Source of the DNA: an uncultured Prevotellaceae bacterium
Lineage (GTDB): Bacteria > Bacteroidota > Bacteroidia > Bacteroidales > Bacteroidaceae
Direction: 5' to 3'
DNA: 11,813 bases
NCBI GenBank assembly: GCA_946187025.1
Contig: CAMHPM010000022.1
Span: forward strand, 1-11,813
This document shows, in pieces, positions 1 to 7,382 of the stretch. Under the pieces are notes generated by a model. That model worked only from the letters and a program-made list of their open reading frames with translations, ran no database searches and was not told the DNA's origin. The number at the start of each line of letters is the position of its first letter. Positions within the stretch are counted from its first letter, which is position 1. A program made the translations under genes and the position numbers.

Positions 1-2
1 GC

Positions 3-902
3 TTGCATAAGGTGGGACTCAAGACCGACAGCACCCTCAATGCCGGAGCCTATCCGGCATGGCACCCCTCGCTGCCCCTCATTGCCTATTCGGTGAACGC
101 CACGGGGCAGGTGTTCCACACACTCGATGCACAGAAGGTGGAGGTAATCGATTTCGGCAGCGACCTCATCCTCTACGACATTAACAAGAACCAGGTTTAT
201 GACCTCGGCAGCCGTCGTGATGAGTACGAGTCGTTCCCTTGCTGGAGCCCCGACGGCCAGACCCTCTACTACACGTCGGCACATTATGAGCAGCGTAGCG
301 ATAATATCGATGCCGAGCTCGACAGTGCCTACCAAGACCTCAAATACAACATCTGCCGTCGCAGGTTTTCGGCTGCTACCCTCACGTTCGGCCCTGCCGA
401 TACCGTCTTCAATGCCCGTGCAATAGGCAAGAGTGCTTCGTTGCCGCGTGTGTCGCCCGATGGCCGCTACCTTCTGTTCGGCCTGGCCGATTACGGCAAT
501 TTCCACATCTGGCACCATTCGGCCGACCTTGCTGTGATCGACCTCAGCCAGCCTGCCGACTCACTGCCGCTGTCGTTCCGCCTGCTCGATGCAGCCAACT
601 CGCCTGTGGCCGATTCATACCACACGTGGTCGAGCAACGGACGCTGGATTATATTCTCGTCGCGACGCGACGACTCCAACTACTCGCGACCATACATCTG
701 CTACTTCGACACCGACGGACGGGCACATCGTGCTTTCCAACTGCCACAACGTTCGCCGCGGTTCTACCATCAGTTCTTCAAGAGCTACAACGTGCCGGAA
801 TTCATGACACGACCGGTCGAGGTGCCGCGCCACGACTTGCTGCGTGTGGCTCAGGACGATGCACAGCCTGCTACATTTGCCGGGCATTGTGCACTGCCGT
901 GA
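3..902 (+). CDS. TolB-like beta-propeller (PD40) protein, 3' part
   Basis: The frame is open from the window edge and stops with TGA at 900-902, so this is the C-terminal 299 residues of a longer protein; the TTG at position 3 is only the first codon in view, not a credible start. At least four propeller-type strands are visible: AYPAWHPSLPLIAYS (about 17-31), FPCWSPDGQTLYYTS (about 78-92), LPRVSPDGRYLLF (about 147-159) and YHTWSSNGRWIIFSSRRDD (about 206-224). The repeated W/VSPDG...Y/I-F pattern is that of PD40/WD40-like blades, as in TolB-type periplasmic propellers. Such proteins are common in Bacteroidales and are usually exported and act in binding rather than catalysis. No catalytic motif, CxxCH site or membrane segment lies in the visible part. 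It converges on queC and ends in its own terminator, so it belongs to an upstream transcription unit. The substrate or partner cannot be told from this fragment. Confidence 0.8.
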   Translation: MHKVGLKTDSTLNAGAYPAWHPSLPLIAYSVNATGQVFHTLDAQKVEVIDFGSDLILYDINKNQVYDLGSRRDEYESFPCWSPDGQTLYYTSAHYEQRSDNIDAELDSAYQDLKYNICRRRFSAATLTFGPADTVFNARAIGKSASLPRVSPDGRYLLFGLADYGNFHIWHHSADLAVIDLSQPADSLPLSFRLLDAANSPVADSYHTWSSNGRWIIFSSRRDDSNYSRPYICYFDTDGRAHRAFQLPQRSPRFYHQFFKSYNVPEFMTRPVEVPRHDLLRVAQDDAQPATFAGHCALP

Positions 903-936
903 GTGAATTTTTGACTATGAACAAGGGTATAAGACA

Positions 937-982
937 GAACAAACACGCCGACGAATCAGAAACGTCGGCGTGTTTGTTTTTT
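937..982 (+). terminator. Rho-independent terminator of the propeller gene
   Basis: A 16-bp perfect stem pairs 938-953 with 963-978 (core ACACGCCGAC / GTCGGCGTGT), with a nine-base loop, and runs directly into a T tract at 977-982. It starts 35 bases after the stop of the propeller gene. Read on the minus strand the hairpin is followed by a T-poor tail, so it would be a weaker stop for queC transcripts arriving from the other side, although it is the only hairpin seen downstream of queC. Confidence 0.9.
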
Positions 983-984
983 GT

Positions 985-1040
985 GAGTGCGCAGTCTCAG
1001 GCTCGCGAGTGCGCAGTCTCAGGCCCGCGAGTGCGCAGTC
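985..1040. repeat. 22-bp tandem repeat, about 2.5 copies
   Basis: The 12-mer GAGTGCGCAGTC occurs at 985, 1007 and 1029, exactly 22 bases apart. The intervening 10 bases (TCAGGCTCGC and TCAGGCCCGC) differ at one position. The array fills the gap between the terminator of the propeller gene and the end of queC. There is no protein-coding reason for it, and its near identity suggests recent slippage or duplication. Confidence 0.85.
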
Positions 1041-1081
1041 GTTTTTACGTATATGCCTATGTCGCGGAAAGAGACTGATGG

Positions 1082-1759
1082 TCAACTCGGTGTAGAGCGA
1101 TATATGGTGGTGTCGTCAATGCCGGCCTGTGCCAGTGCTTCACGTCGTTCGATACATGTGGCACACTGACCGCAATGGTGCTCGCCGCCTTTGTAGCACG
1201 ACCATGTCTGGCTGTAGTCGATGCCCAGTTGTTTGCCGTGGCGGGCTATGTCGGCCTTGCTCAGGTTGGTGTAGGGAGCAAAGATGGCGACATGTGTGTC
1301 GGTGCCCGACGATGTGGCCCGACTCATGGCATCGATAAACTCCGGCCGGCAGTCGGGGTAGATGTTGTGGTCGCCGCCGTGGTTGGCTATCATCACTTGT
1401 CTCAGCCCGTTGCTCTCGGCTATGCCACATGCTATGGCAAGCATGATGCCGTTGCGAAACGGCACTACGGTCGATGCCATGTTCTCGGCATCGTATGGGC
1501 CACATGGTATGGCATCGGCCCCTTCGAGCAGCGACGAACGGAAATACTGTGGCATGAACTGAAGTGGAATGACAATGTGGCGGATGCCCAGACGCTCGCA
1601 GTGGAGGCGCGCCAGCGGAATTTCACGGCTGTTGTGGTTGCTGCCGTAATCGAACGAGATGCCGAGGGCTATGCGATCACGATATTCGTAGAGCATCGTA
1701 ACCGAATCCATTCCGCCCGACACGATGATGGCGCAGTCTTTGTTTGCTTTATTGTTCAT
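1082..1759 (-). CDS. queC: 7-cyano-7-deazaguanine (preQ0) synthase QueC
   Basis: QueC uses ATP and ammonia to convert 7-carboxy-7-deazaguanine into preQ0, the nitrile precursor of queuosine in tRNA, in the cytoplasm. The N-terminus carries the PP-loop ATP-binding motif SGGMDS at residues 14-19, followed by the family segment FDYGSNHNSREIPLA (about 36-50). The C-terminus holds the zinc site: Cys188, Cys196, Cys199 and Cys202 in CYKGGEHHCGQCATC. The length of 225 residues is usual for the family, and the ATG at 1757-1759 gives the N-terminus expected just ahead of the PP-loop. No other queuosine gene is in the window. It is 98 bases downstream of ccsBA on the same strand, with a G/C-rich dispersed repeat between them and no clear promoter, so read-through from ccsBA is possible. 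Function does not link it to the cytochrome genes. Confidence 0.95.
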   Translation of the reverse strand: MNNKANKDCAIIVSGGMDSVTMLYEYRDRIALGISFDYGSNHNSREIPLARLHCERLGIRHIVIPLQFMPQYFRSSLLEGADAIPCGPYDAENMASTVVPFRNGIMLAIACGIAESNGLRQVMIANHGGDHNIYPDCRPEFIDAMSRATSSGTDTHVAIFAPYTNLSKADIARHGKQLGIDYSQTWSCYKGGEHHCGQCATCIERREALAQAGIDDTTIYRSTPS

Positions 1760-1772
1760 TGAGAATCCTATG

Positions 1773-1850
1773 TGATTTACTATTTAACGATTTATCTATT
1801 TCCATCAGGATGGCCTATCACTCCCCCTTTGGGGGAGCAGGGAGGGGGCT
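1773..1850 (-). repeat. Dispersed intergenic element, copy 1 (upstream of queC)
   Basis: On the plus strand this gap reads an A/T-rich tract (ATTTACTATTTAACGATTTA), then the imperfect palindrome CCATCAGGATGG at 1802-1813, then a G/C-rich hairpin with a perfect 7-bp stem (CTCCCCC 1821-1827, GGGGGAG 1831-1837, three-base loop) followed by a GGGAGGGGG run. The order and orientation match the gaps upstream of the imelysin and porin genes. In the mRNA sense the hairpin follows the ccsBA stop codon and the A/T-rich tract precedes the queC start. The hairpin has no T tract, so it is not an ordinary terminator; mRNA stabilisation or a mobile-repeat origin are both possible. Confidence 0.7.
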
Positions 1851-1857
1851 ATTCCCT

Positions 1858-4119
1858 TTAACTGGCATACGAGTGCATCCCTCCGAGGAAGAAGTTGACA
1901 CCGAAGTAGGTGATGATGACCGAAAGGAAGGCCAGCAGCATGTAGAGGTGGTAGTGGCGCGGCTGGCGGAACCAGGCAATCGACTCGCGATGGAGCGGCA
2001 GGGCATATACCATCATCGTGATGAGGGCCCACACCTCCTTAGGGTCCCAGCCCCAATAGCGTCCCCAACTGATGTTGGCCCATACGGCACCGATGAAGAT
2101 GCCGGCGGTGAGGAGGAACAGGGCGGGATAGAGCATGAGTTGCGACATGCGTGTGAGCTGAGCAGCCACCTTCTGTGGCCCTGCAAGTGTGGCGATGCTG
2201 ATGAGTGCGGTGAATGCCAGCAGGGTATATGCCACCATGATGACACACACGTGGATGCTGAGCAACGGCGACGACAGCACTGGCATGAGCGGCGTGATTT
2301 GCGGATTCGACTGTCCCATCATGGCTACGAGCAGCGTGAGACCCGACATGATGAATCCGAACGACGGCATCAGGCTGTGACGCCTCCACAGGCAGATGGT
2401 GAGCACAAGGCTCAAGGCCGACATGAACACCATCGTCTCGTAGCCGTTGGCCAAAGGGAAGTGGCCCGACGCGATGGCACGCCACGTGATGAACATCACC
2501 AGATAGATGAGGCACAGCACGGCTACTGCCAAAAACACGGCATCGAGCCATCGTGGCATAACTGCTCCGCGTGCGGTGAGTACCAACCCTGTGATGAACA
2601 GGATGATGCCCAGGGTGAGCAGCAACATGGCCAGCGGCTTGGTGTAGTTGATGCGGTTGTAGAGCATCTCGGCATCAAACTGTGTGTCCGACGGAAGGCG
2701 CGAGGCTCCGGCCGTCTTCGTCTGATATTTCTTTATCTTGACGAGCGTCTCGCCCAACTCACCATACGCTCCCTTCGTTGCCAGTTCACCTATATAGTCC
2801 ATCGAGTGTTTGATGAAGAACCACTGGTCGTGTGGCAAGTCGGTCGGCAGGTTGTCGCCCTGCGAATACCATGTGATGGTGTGTCCGTCAACCGGATATA
2901 TCTTCAGCAACTCGGCATTGAAGAGCATGAGCAGTATGTTCATCTTCTCGTCGGCCTCGGCAATGCCGCGCGAGTCGGCCACGTCTTGTCCCGAGTGAAT
3001 ATCGGCCAGGAGCGAGTCGAGGCGATAGGAACCGTGGTCGAAGAAGTTGTCGTAGCAGGCATAGCGGCCGTCGATGCCCAGCAACTGGCGCACCTTGCCG
3101 CTCTTTATCTTGATGAAAGGCTGGTCGGTCCATGTGGTTGGGAAGAACATCCATCCGGTGAACACCTGCTCGGCTGTGAATCCCTTGTAAGTGGCTGAAC
3201 CGTGCAGCTTGGTCGTGAAGTCGATGGCCACCGTCTGCAGCGGACAGATACGGCCGTTGTAGTAAGCGTACAACTCTCCGAACTTGGCTGCTACATCGGC
3301 TGGCAACACTTTAGGCGACGTCTCGGCATGAGCCGGCACCGATGTGGCCGAAAGCATGACAAACAGAGTAAGGGCCGACAGCGACTTGCTTCGCAACATA
3401 CGGCGGAAGCCTTCGCGTGGCAGCACCATGAGCAGTATCATCGAAAGGAGCAGCAGTGCGTATCCTGTATAGGTGAGGCCGATGCCCCACGGGTCGTAGC
3501 TGACAGAGAGATACGTGCCGCCGAGGTCGGGGTCGTAGCCCGACTGGTAGAAGCGGTAGTGGCGGTGGGTGCCTATGTTGTTCATCGAGATATGCATGGT
3601 GTTGTTGCCGATGCTGATAGTGAATGCGGGTGTTGCCGATGCAGTATCTTCGGTTTGCGGAATGATATTGATGTCGTTCATGTTGTTTACCTCTACCACC
3701 GACTCATAATCCATGGCCGACTGTGTGCCGGGATATGTGTGCAGCCTGAATTCCTTCAGCGTCAGGGCAAAGGGCAGCATCTCCATCATCTGCGATTCGC
3801 GGTTGATGTATGCGTTGGTCGTCTCGCTTTTGCGCAGGTGAATGGTGCCTTGCACGCCGCAGAAATGGGTGGTGAGCGCTCCTGCCAATATCAGCGCAAA
3901 CGACAGATGGAGCAACATGGTGGCAGGACGACGGAACAGCCGACGCTGATACATGTAGCACATGGCACTGACTGCCAGTGCGGCCCACAGGGCGATGAAC
4001 CACCACGAACCGTAGATCTGACTTGTGACAAACGGTGTGCCATAAGCCTTCTCGAGTATGGTGGCTGCAATGAGCACCACTACTATGATGCCAAGCAGAA
4101 TGAAAGAGATGTGTTTCAT
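1858..4119 (-). CDS. ccsBA: Fused cytochrome c biogenesis protein (ResB-CcsA type, system II)
   Basis: This membrane protein carries heme across the cytoplasmic membrane and attaches it to CxxCH motifs of exported apocytochromes. The N-terminal third is ResB/CcsB-like: three membrane segments in the first 86 residues, including HLSFALILAGALTTH with His71 and His85, then an outside domain and another membrane segment at about 211-233. The segment GRICPLQTVAIDF (about 288-300) begins the linker domain. From about residue 494 the protein is CcsA-like and polytopic, with the tryptophan-rich heme-binding WWD motif WGRYWGWDPKEVWA at about 684-698 and conserved histidines in SIHVCVIMVAY (about 622), YALPLH (about 710) and GGMHSYA near the C-terminus. 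The 753-residue length fits the single-chain fusion found in Bacteroidota and epsilonproteobacteria. It follows the di-heme lipoprotein gene, a likely client, but a terminator separates them, and the only promoter candidate ahead of it (TTTA, 20 nt, GCCCTTTG) is weak. Confidence 0.93.
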   Translation of the reverse strand: MKHISFILLGIIVVVLIAATILEKAYGTPFVTSQIYGSWWFIALWAALAVSAMCYMYQRRLFRRPATMLLHLSFALILAGALTTHFCGVQGTIHLRKSETTNAYINRESQMMEMLPFALTLKEFRLHTYPGTQSAMDYESVVEVNNMNDINIIPQTEDTASATPAFTISIGNNTMHISMNNIGTHRHYRFYQSGYDPDLGGTYLSVSYDPWGIGLTYTGYALLLLSMILLMVLPREGFRRMLRSKSLSALTLFVMLSATSVPAHAETSPKVLPADVAAKFGELYAYYNGRICPLQTVAIDFTTKLHGSATYKGFTAEQVFTGWMFFPTTWTDQPFIKIKSGKVRQLLGIDGRYACYDNFFDHGSYRLDSLLADIHSGQDVADSRGIAEADEKMNILLMLFNAELLKIYPVDGHTITWYSQGDNLPTDLPHDQWFFIKHSMDYIGELATKGAYGELGETLVKIKKYQTKTAGASRLPSDTQFDAEMLYNRINYTKPLAMLLLTLGIILFITGLVLTARGAVMPRWLDAVFLAVAVLCLIYLVMFITWRAIASGHFPLANGYETMVFMSALSLVLTICLWRRHSLMPSFGFIMSGLTLLVAMMGQSNPQITPLMPVLSSPLLSIHVCVIMVAYTLLAFTALISIATLAGPQKVAAQLTRMSQLMLYPALFLLTAGIFIGAVWANISWGRYWGWDPKEVWALITMMVYALPLHRESIAWFRQPRHYHLYMLLAFLSVIITYFGVNFFLGGMHSYAS

Positions 4120-4189
4120 GTCTTTATAACGAATAAAGGTTGCTTTTTATTATAAACAAAGGGCGCATTTTATTATTAACAAGATAAAG

Positions 4190-4217
4190 AAAAAAGGAAG
4201 GTGGCGCCTTCCTTTTT
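4190..4217 (-). terminator. Rho-independent terminator after the di-heme gene
   Basis: An 11-bp perfect stem pairs 4191-4201 with 4207-4217 (AAAAAGGAAGG in mRNA sense, loop CGCCA, then CCTTCCTTTTT), and the T-rich tail continues as TTTTTTCTTTATC on the minus strand. It begins about 20 bases after the stop of the di-heme gene and lies about 70 bases ahead of the ccsBA start, so it should separate, at least partly, the porin-imelysin-diheme transcript from ccsBA-queC. Confidence 0.88.
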
Positions 4218-4237
4218 CCTTTGAGATTACATTCATA

Positions 4238-5908
4238 TCAGATGGCATCGATGAACTTGATCACGGCATCGCGGTCGCTCTTCGACAGTTCGCGGAACTT
4301 CACGAGCGACTGACGTGCGTCTGATTCGGCCGAACCATGCCACATGATGGCTTCAAGCGTGTTGCGAGCGCGGCAGTCGTGCAGACGGTCCTCGGCTCCG
4401 GTACAGAGCTTCGACAGGCCACGGCCCCAAAGCGGAGTGGTGCGGCACCATCCGGTGCGGATGTCGTTGACCATGTGGAGCCGATGCTGTACCATGTCGG
4501 TATAAGGCCATATCTTCTGATGTGGGTAGCGAGGCATGTCGTCGCCCGAGAACATGCCGTTAGGGTCATGCAACTCGTCGTCGCCTGTGGTCCACGACGG
4601 ACGGTGACATGTGGCACAACCTATCTCGGTGAAGAGCTGCTTGCCGCGCTGCACGTCGGCATCATCCAGGTTGCGTGCTGCCGGAACAGCAAGTCCGCGG
4701 TGCCATACCATGAGTGACTTGTAGTCGAGGTCGGTCATCTCGGGCGCGATGTCGTTGCGAGTGAGGAATGTGTAGATGTCTTTCTCTACATCGCCCGTCA
4801 GGTTAGCCTCGGGATAGTAGTTGTAGAACACAGCCTGCACTTCGGGGTCTTGCGACGACCGTTGTGCATAGTAGGAGAGAGTCTGTGCCTTTGCGTTGAA
4901 GTTGAGGTCGAGGTAGTTGTAGCGGCGGTCGCTGCGTGTCACGTTGGTGATGTTCCATATCGCATTGGCTCCTGCTGCGTCGAGCACCGGTCCGCGCGAC
5001 ATGGCATAAGTGTACCGGCGTACGTATTCGATACCTGTCAAGCCCTTATACTTGCTCACCCAGTCGCCATCGGCCTGACTCCAATAGCCGGGGTTGAGGG
5101 CATCGGTGCGGCCGATTGAGTTGAAGTAGTCGCTCTCGGCCTTCCATTGGGCTGTAATATCTTCGTCAGGGATGGCGTCGATAAGGCCTGTACCATAGAT
5201 GCCGATGGTCGATTCGAGCTTCACGCCTATGTTCTCGTCGTACTGGTCGGCTGGTATCTCGATGTTTGTGCCGCCACGGTTGACCACCACCGGTGCATAG
5301 AATGCAGTGTAAGGTATTGTGACCTCAGGGTAGATGAGGCTGTAGGTCTCGCCGTCGGGGAAGCGGTTGCCCCACTCGTCGGTGTATTGTTTCCAGTCGA
5401 TCTTGATCTGCTTCTCGTCGATAGGTGCCTTGAATGGTGCCACGGCTCCCGTCTGAGGCATACCTGCAACCGAGCGGATATAGGCATCGGTCTTTTTGTC
5501 ATAGACCACGAGCAGGTAGCCGTTGCCCATAGTCGATTCGCGATACTCTGTCTGGCGCTTGCCATGTCCGTAGGATGGGTGGCAATAGAGACAACCTTTG
5601 CGCACATACACCGGACCGAGGCCCGAGAAGGCTGTTCCGTCGGTCTGCACGAAGTCGCGCTCGAAGATGGTCTCGCCCTTCTTAAACAGATAAGAGAAGG
5701 CTTCGTTGTCACATGCAGGTGTAGGCTGCTCGTAGGCAAACGATGTAGCGTTGAACACTGTTCCGAGCTTGCCGCCCGAGTAGTACTCTTCGCTCAACTC
5801 GGGTTCCACTGTAGGTGTTTCAGGACTGTCGCTGTCGTCGTGACATGCTGTGAGCAACATGCCCGATGCAAGCATAAGACTGTAGATTGTGATTTGTTTC
5901 ATGTCCAT
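4238..5908 (-). CDS. Di-heme oxidoreductase family (DUF1111-type) lipoprotein
   Basis: This is an exported c-type cytochrome-like redox lipoprotein. The signal peptide ends in the lipobox LLTAC with Cys22 as the lipidated residue, followed by acidic HDDSDSPE. Two heme c attachment motifs are present: CLYCH at 106-110 and CATCH at 431-435. The C-terminal segment RTTPLWGRGLSK ... RLHDCRARNTLEAIMWHG (about 489-525) is the signature of the DUF1111/di-heme oxidoreductase ('thiol oxidoreductase') family, distantly related to MauG and bacterial cytochrome c peroxidases. The length of 556 is normal for the family. The ATG at 5906-5908 is the longest start; the ATG two codons later (5900-5902, giving MKQITIYS) is equally plausible. 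It lies 132 bases downstream of the imelysin gene. In other bacteria these two families are often neighbours in iron-responsive loci. The substrate is unknown; a peroxidase or metal-oxidising role is inference. CcsBA next door is the expected heme ligase. Confidence 0.88.
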   Translation of the reverse strand: MDMKQITIYSLMLASGMLLTACHDDSDSPETPTVEPELSEEYYSGGKLGTVFNATSFAYEQPTPACDNEAFSYLFKKGETIFERDFVQTDGTAFSGLGPVYVRKGCLYCHPSYGHGKRQTEYRESTMGNGYLLVVYDKKTDAYIRSVAGMPQTGAVAPFKAPIDEKQIKIDWKQYTDEWGNRFPDGETYSLIYPEVTIPYTAFYAPVVVNRGGTNIEIPADQYDENIGVKLESTIGIYGTGLIDAIPDEDITAQWKAESDYFNSIGRTDALNPGYWSQADGDWVSKYKGLTGIEYVRRYTYAMSRGPVLDAAGANAIWNITNVTRSDRRYNYLDLNFNAKAQTLSYYAQRSSQDPEVQAVFYNYYPEANLTGDVEKDIYTFLTRNDIAPEMTDLDYKSLMVWHRGLAVPAARNLDDADVQRGKQLFTEIGCATCHRPSWTTGDDELHDPNGMFSGDDMPRYPHQKIWPYTDMVQHRLHMVNDIRTGWCRTTPLWGRGLSKLCTGAEDRLHDCRARNTLEAIMWHGSAESDARQSLVKFRELSKSDRDAVIKFIDAI

Positions 5909-5949
5909 ATAGTCAAATTGTTAAGTTGATACTCTTTTAGCTGGCTAGA

Positions 5950-5978
5950 GCTCCGAGTGACATCACGCCACTTGGAGC
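5950..5978 (-). promoter_or_regulatory. Hairpin at the 5' end of the di-heme gene leader
   Basis: In the minus-strand sense GCTCCAAGTG (5978-5969) pairs with CACTCGGAGC (5959-5950), nine of ten positions, around a nine-base loop. It begins about 5 bases after the -7 box at 5983-5990, so it would sit at the very 5' end of a transcript started there. No T tract follows, which argues against a terminator of the imelysin gene. A 5' stabilising hairpin is the simplest reading. Confidence 0.55.
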
Positions 5979-5982
5979 CCAC

Positions 5983-5990
5983 CAAAGTTA
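5983..5990 (-). promoter_or_regulatory. Candidate -7 box for the di-heme gene
   Basis: The minus strand reads TAACTTTG, a perfect match to the Bacteroidota -7 consensus TAnnTTTG and identical to the boxes before the porin and the secreted-protein gene. No TTTG-like -33 element lies 19-21 bases upstream (the bases there read CATA or ATAA), so it is incomplete. It could let the di-heme gene be transcribed separately from imelysin. Confidence 0.5.
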
Positions 5991-6040
5991 GATATATTTA
6001 TATGGCTTATTATGGTTTTACTTTCCTGTAAATGTATGGA

Positions 6041-7198
6041 TTAGTCGTTGAGTGCTTCTTTCAGTTCACCCAGTGCAGAGTCGAATGCCTCGAGTGCCTC
6101 GATTGCTTCGCCGGCCGACTTGTCCTGATAGTAGAGCACGAACGGGCGCTTCATGGCACCTACCTTGCTCAGTGCATTCTCGACAGCGGCCTTCACTGCT
6201 GCTGCTTCCTTTGGATGGTGTGCCATCGCATAGGCTGTGAGTGATGTGGCTGTATATGATTTGTCCTTACCTATGCCTCCGTTGAGGGTGTAAACGCATG
6301 AGAGAACGTTGTCGATGAAGTCCTGGATTGAGTTGTAGGCGTGTGGCGACTCGATGTAGTTCACGTCCTCACCGGTGTAAGGGTGACCAATCTTCGAGTG
6401 TGCAACCTCGTCAACGATGTTCTGGCAACCTTCGAGAATCTGAACGGCACCTGCTGTGACTGTAGGATAGGTTGAACCAGCCTTACCTGCGTTGATGATG
6501 TTTTCGCCGTAGTTGATCGATGACTCAAACTCTGCATCGTCGAGCATCTCTTGTTCTTCGTCGTTCACCTTGCCACCCCATGAAGAAACGAGCATGATGG
6601 AGTTGAGGTAGAGGTCTTCGGCTGCTGTCTGGCAGAACCATACCTCGGCAGGAGTGATGTCGGCTACCTGGCGTGGCTGTCCGTTGCGGAAGAGCAGGTA
6701 TTCAACAGCGTGGAAGCCAGTGAGGCTCTGACCTGTTGCGATTGCTTCGCCCACGATAGCCTGTGCTGCCTCGTTGTCGGCAAGGTCTGGATAGCGGCTG
6801 ATGTAGTTGTCGAATGCAGCGCGGTCGAACGGCCATGTGTCGGTGTGAGGGTCGATTCCGTAGTCGGAAGCGGCACCGAAGAGGAATGCCTCTGATTGCT
6901 CCCAGTACTGACGAGCTTTCTTCCAGAGGTCGCAAGCTTCGTTTACGTCGGCCTGTGTCTCCATCTCGCCGATTGCTTCAACGAGCTCGGCGTTCGAGTT
7001 CATCAGTGCAGTGTAAATAGGCAGGATTGTCTCGTTTACCAAGTTCTTGTTGGTGTTCTGAAGGAATGCCTCCTTCTCTGTCACATTGTTGTTTCCTCCG
7101 TTGTTTGGAGTTGGGTCATCGTCGTCACCACATGCAGTGAATGCGAACGTAGCTGTGGCCAGCATAGCAAGGCCAAAAAGTAGTTTGTTTGCTTTCAT
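6041..7198 (-). CDS. Imelysin-like (M75 family) lipoprotein
   Basis: The signal peptide runs to the lipobox TFAFTAC with Cys23, followed by GDDDDP, an acidic stretch typical of surface-exposed Bacteroidota lipoproteins. The family's GxHxxE motif is intact as GFHAVE at 161-166, and the upstream helix ARQYWEQSEAFLFGAA (about 95-110) is the other imelysin signature. The remaining sequence is helix-rich, in line with the paired helical-bundle fold. Family members (cyanobacterial IrpA, the domain of EfeO/EfeM, and imelysin-like proteins of Bacteroidota) are linked to iron or to metal binding; the old 'insulin-cleaving peptidase' label is not well supported for most. Length 385 is typical. It lies between the porin, 184 bases upstream, and the di-heme gene. 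No promoter was found directly ahead of it, so it is probably co-transcribed with the porin, with the G/C-rich hairpins in the gap possibly lowering its level. Confidence 0.9.
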   Translation of the reverse strand: MKANKLLFGLAMLATATFAFTACGDDDDPTPNNGGNNNVTEKEAFLQNTNKNLVNETILPIYTALMNSNAELVEAIGEMETQADVNEACDLWKKARQYWEQSEAFLFGAASDYGIDPHTDTWPFDRAAFDNYISRYPDLADNEAAQAIVGEAIATGQSLTGFHAVEYLLFRNGQPRQVADITPAEVWFCQTAAEDLYLNSIMLVSSWGGKVNDEEQEMLDDAEFESSINYGENIINAGKAGSTYPTVTAGAVQILEGCQNIVDEVAHSKIGHPYTGEDVNYIESPHAYNSIQDFIDNVLSCVYTLNGGIGKDKSYTATSLTAYAMAHHPKEAAAVKAAVENALSKVGAMKRPFVLYYQDKSAGEAIEALEAFDSALGELKEALND

Positions 7199-7207
7199 AA
7201 TCTTAAT

Positions 7208-7322
7208 CTTATTTACTATTTACGAATTTACTATTTACTATTTATGTACTATTTAACTATTTGGTTATTTCCTTCCGGATGGCACTCCCTCTCCATAAAG
7301 GGGGAGGGCTGGGGAGAGGGTC
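7208..7322 (-). repeat. Dispersed intergenic element, copy 2 (upstream of imelysin)
   Basis: Next to the imelysin start is an A/T-rich tract built of TATTTAC-like units; its first 30 bases (7208-7237) are identical to 8673-8702, immediately upstream of the porin start. Then follow CCTTCCGGATGG (7271-7282) and a G/C-rich hairpin with arms CCCTCTCC (7287-7294) and GGAGAGGG (7313-7320) enclosing GGGGGAGGGCTGG. In mRNA sense the hairpin side contains CTCTCCCCAGCCCTCCCC, which resembles a segment inside the coding region at 11587-11604. Confidence 0.75.
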
Positions 7323-7337
7323 TATCCCCCTCCTTGT

Positions 7338-7382
7338 GAGGGGTTAGGGGAGGTTTTCTTGGGAGGGGTTAGGGGAGGTTTT
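7338..7382. repeat. 25-bp G-rich direct repeat abutting the porin stop
   Basis: The 20-mer GAGGGGTTAGGGGAGGTTTT occurs at 7338-7357 and again at 7363-7382, a period of 25 bases, ending directly at the porin stop codon (7383-7385 on the minus strand). The four GGGG runs separated by TTA and a longer spacer could form a G-quadruplex on the plus (template) strand. In the mRNA this is a C-rich tract just after the porin; its upstream CCCCTC can also pair with GAGGGG next to it. Confidence 0.8.

Noticed and set aside
985..1040. Possible CRISPR array
   Set aside because: The repeat period is 22 bases with nearly identical spacing sequence, so it is a plain tandem repeat without unique spacers, and no cas gene is present.
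1082..1759. QueC as part of a 7-deazaguanine DNA-modification defence system
   Set aside because: No dpd-type transglycosylase, helicase or nuclease gene is adjacent; a housekeeping queuosine role is the simpler reading.
1744..4155. Two long plus-strand open frames (484 and 317 codons) opposite ccsBA
   Set aside because: They are antisense to a confidently identified membrane protein, rich in His, Gln, Arg and Cys without domain structure, and arise from the G/C-rich codon use of the real gene.
4120..4189. Promoter for ccsBA (TTTA, 20 nt, GCCCTTTG)
   Set aside because: The -7 box lacks the TA dinucleotide and the -33 element is imperfect, so it is too weak to list although transcription must start somewhere after the terminator.
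5147..5929. A 260-codon plus-strand open frame opposite the di-heme gene
   Set aside because: It lies antisense to a gene with a lipobox, two CxxCH motifs and the family C-terminal signature; its own translation shows no recognisable fold.
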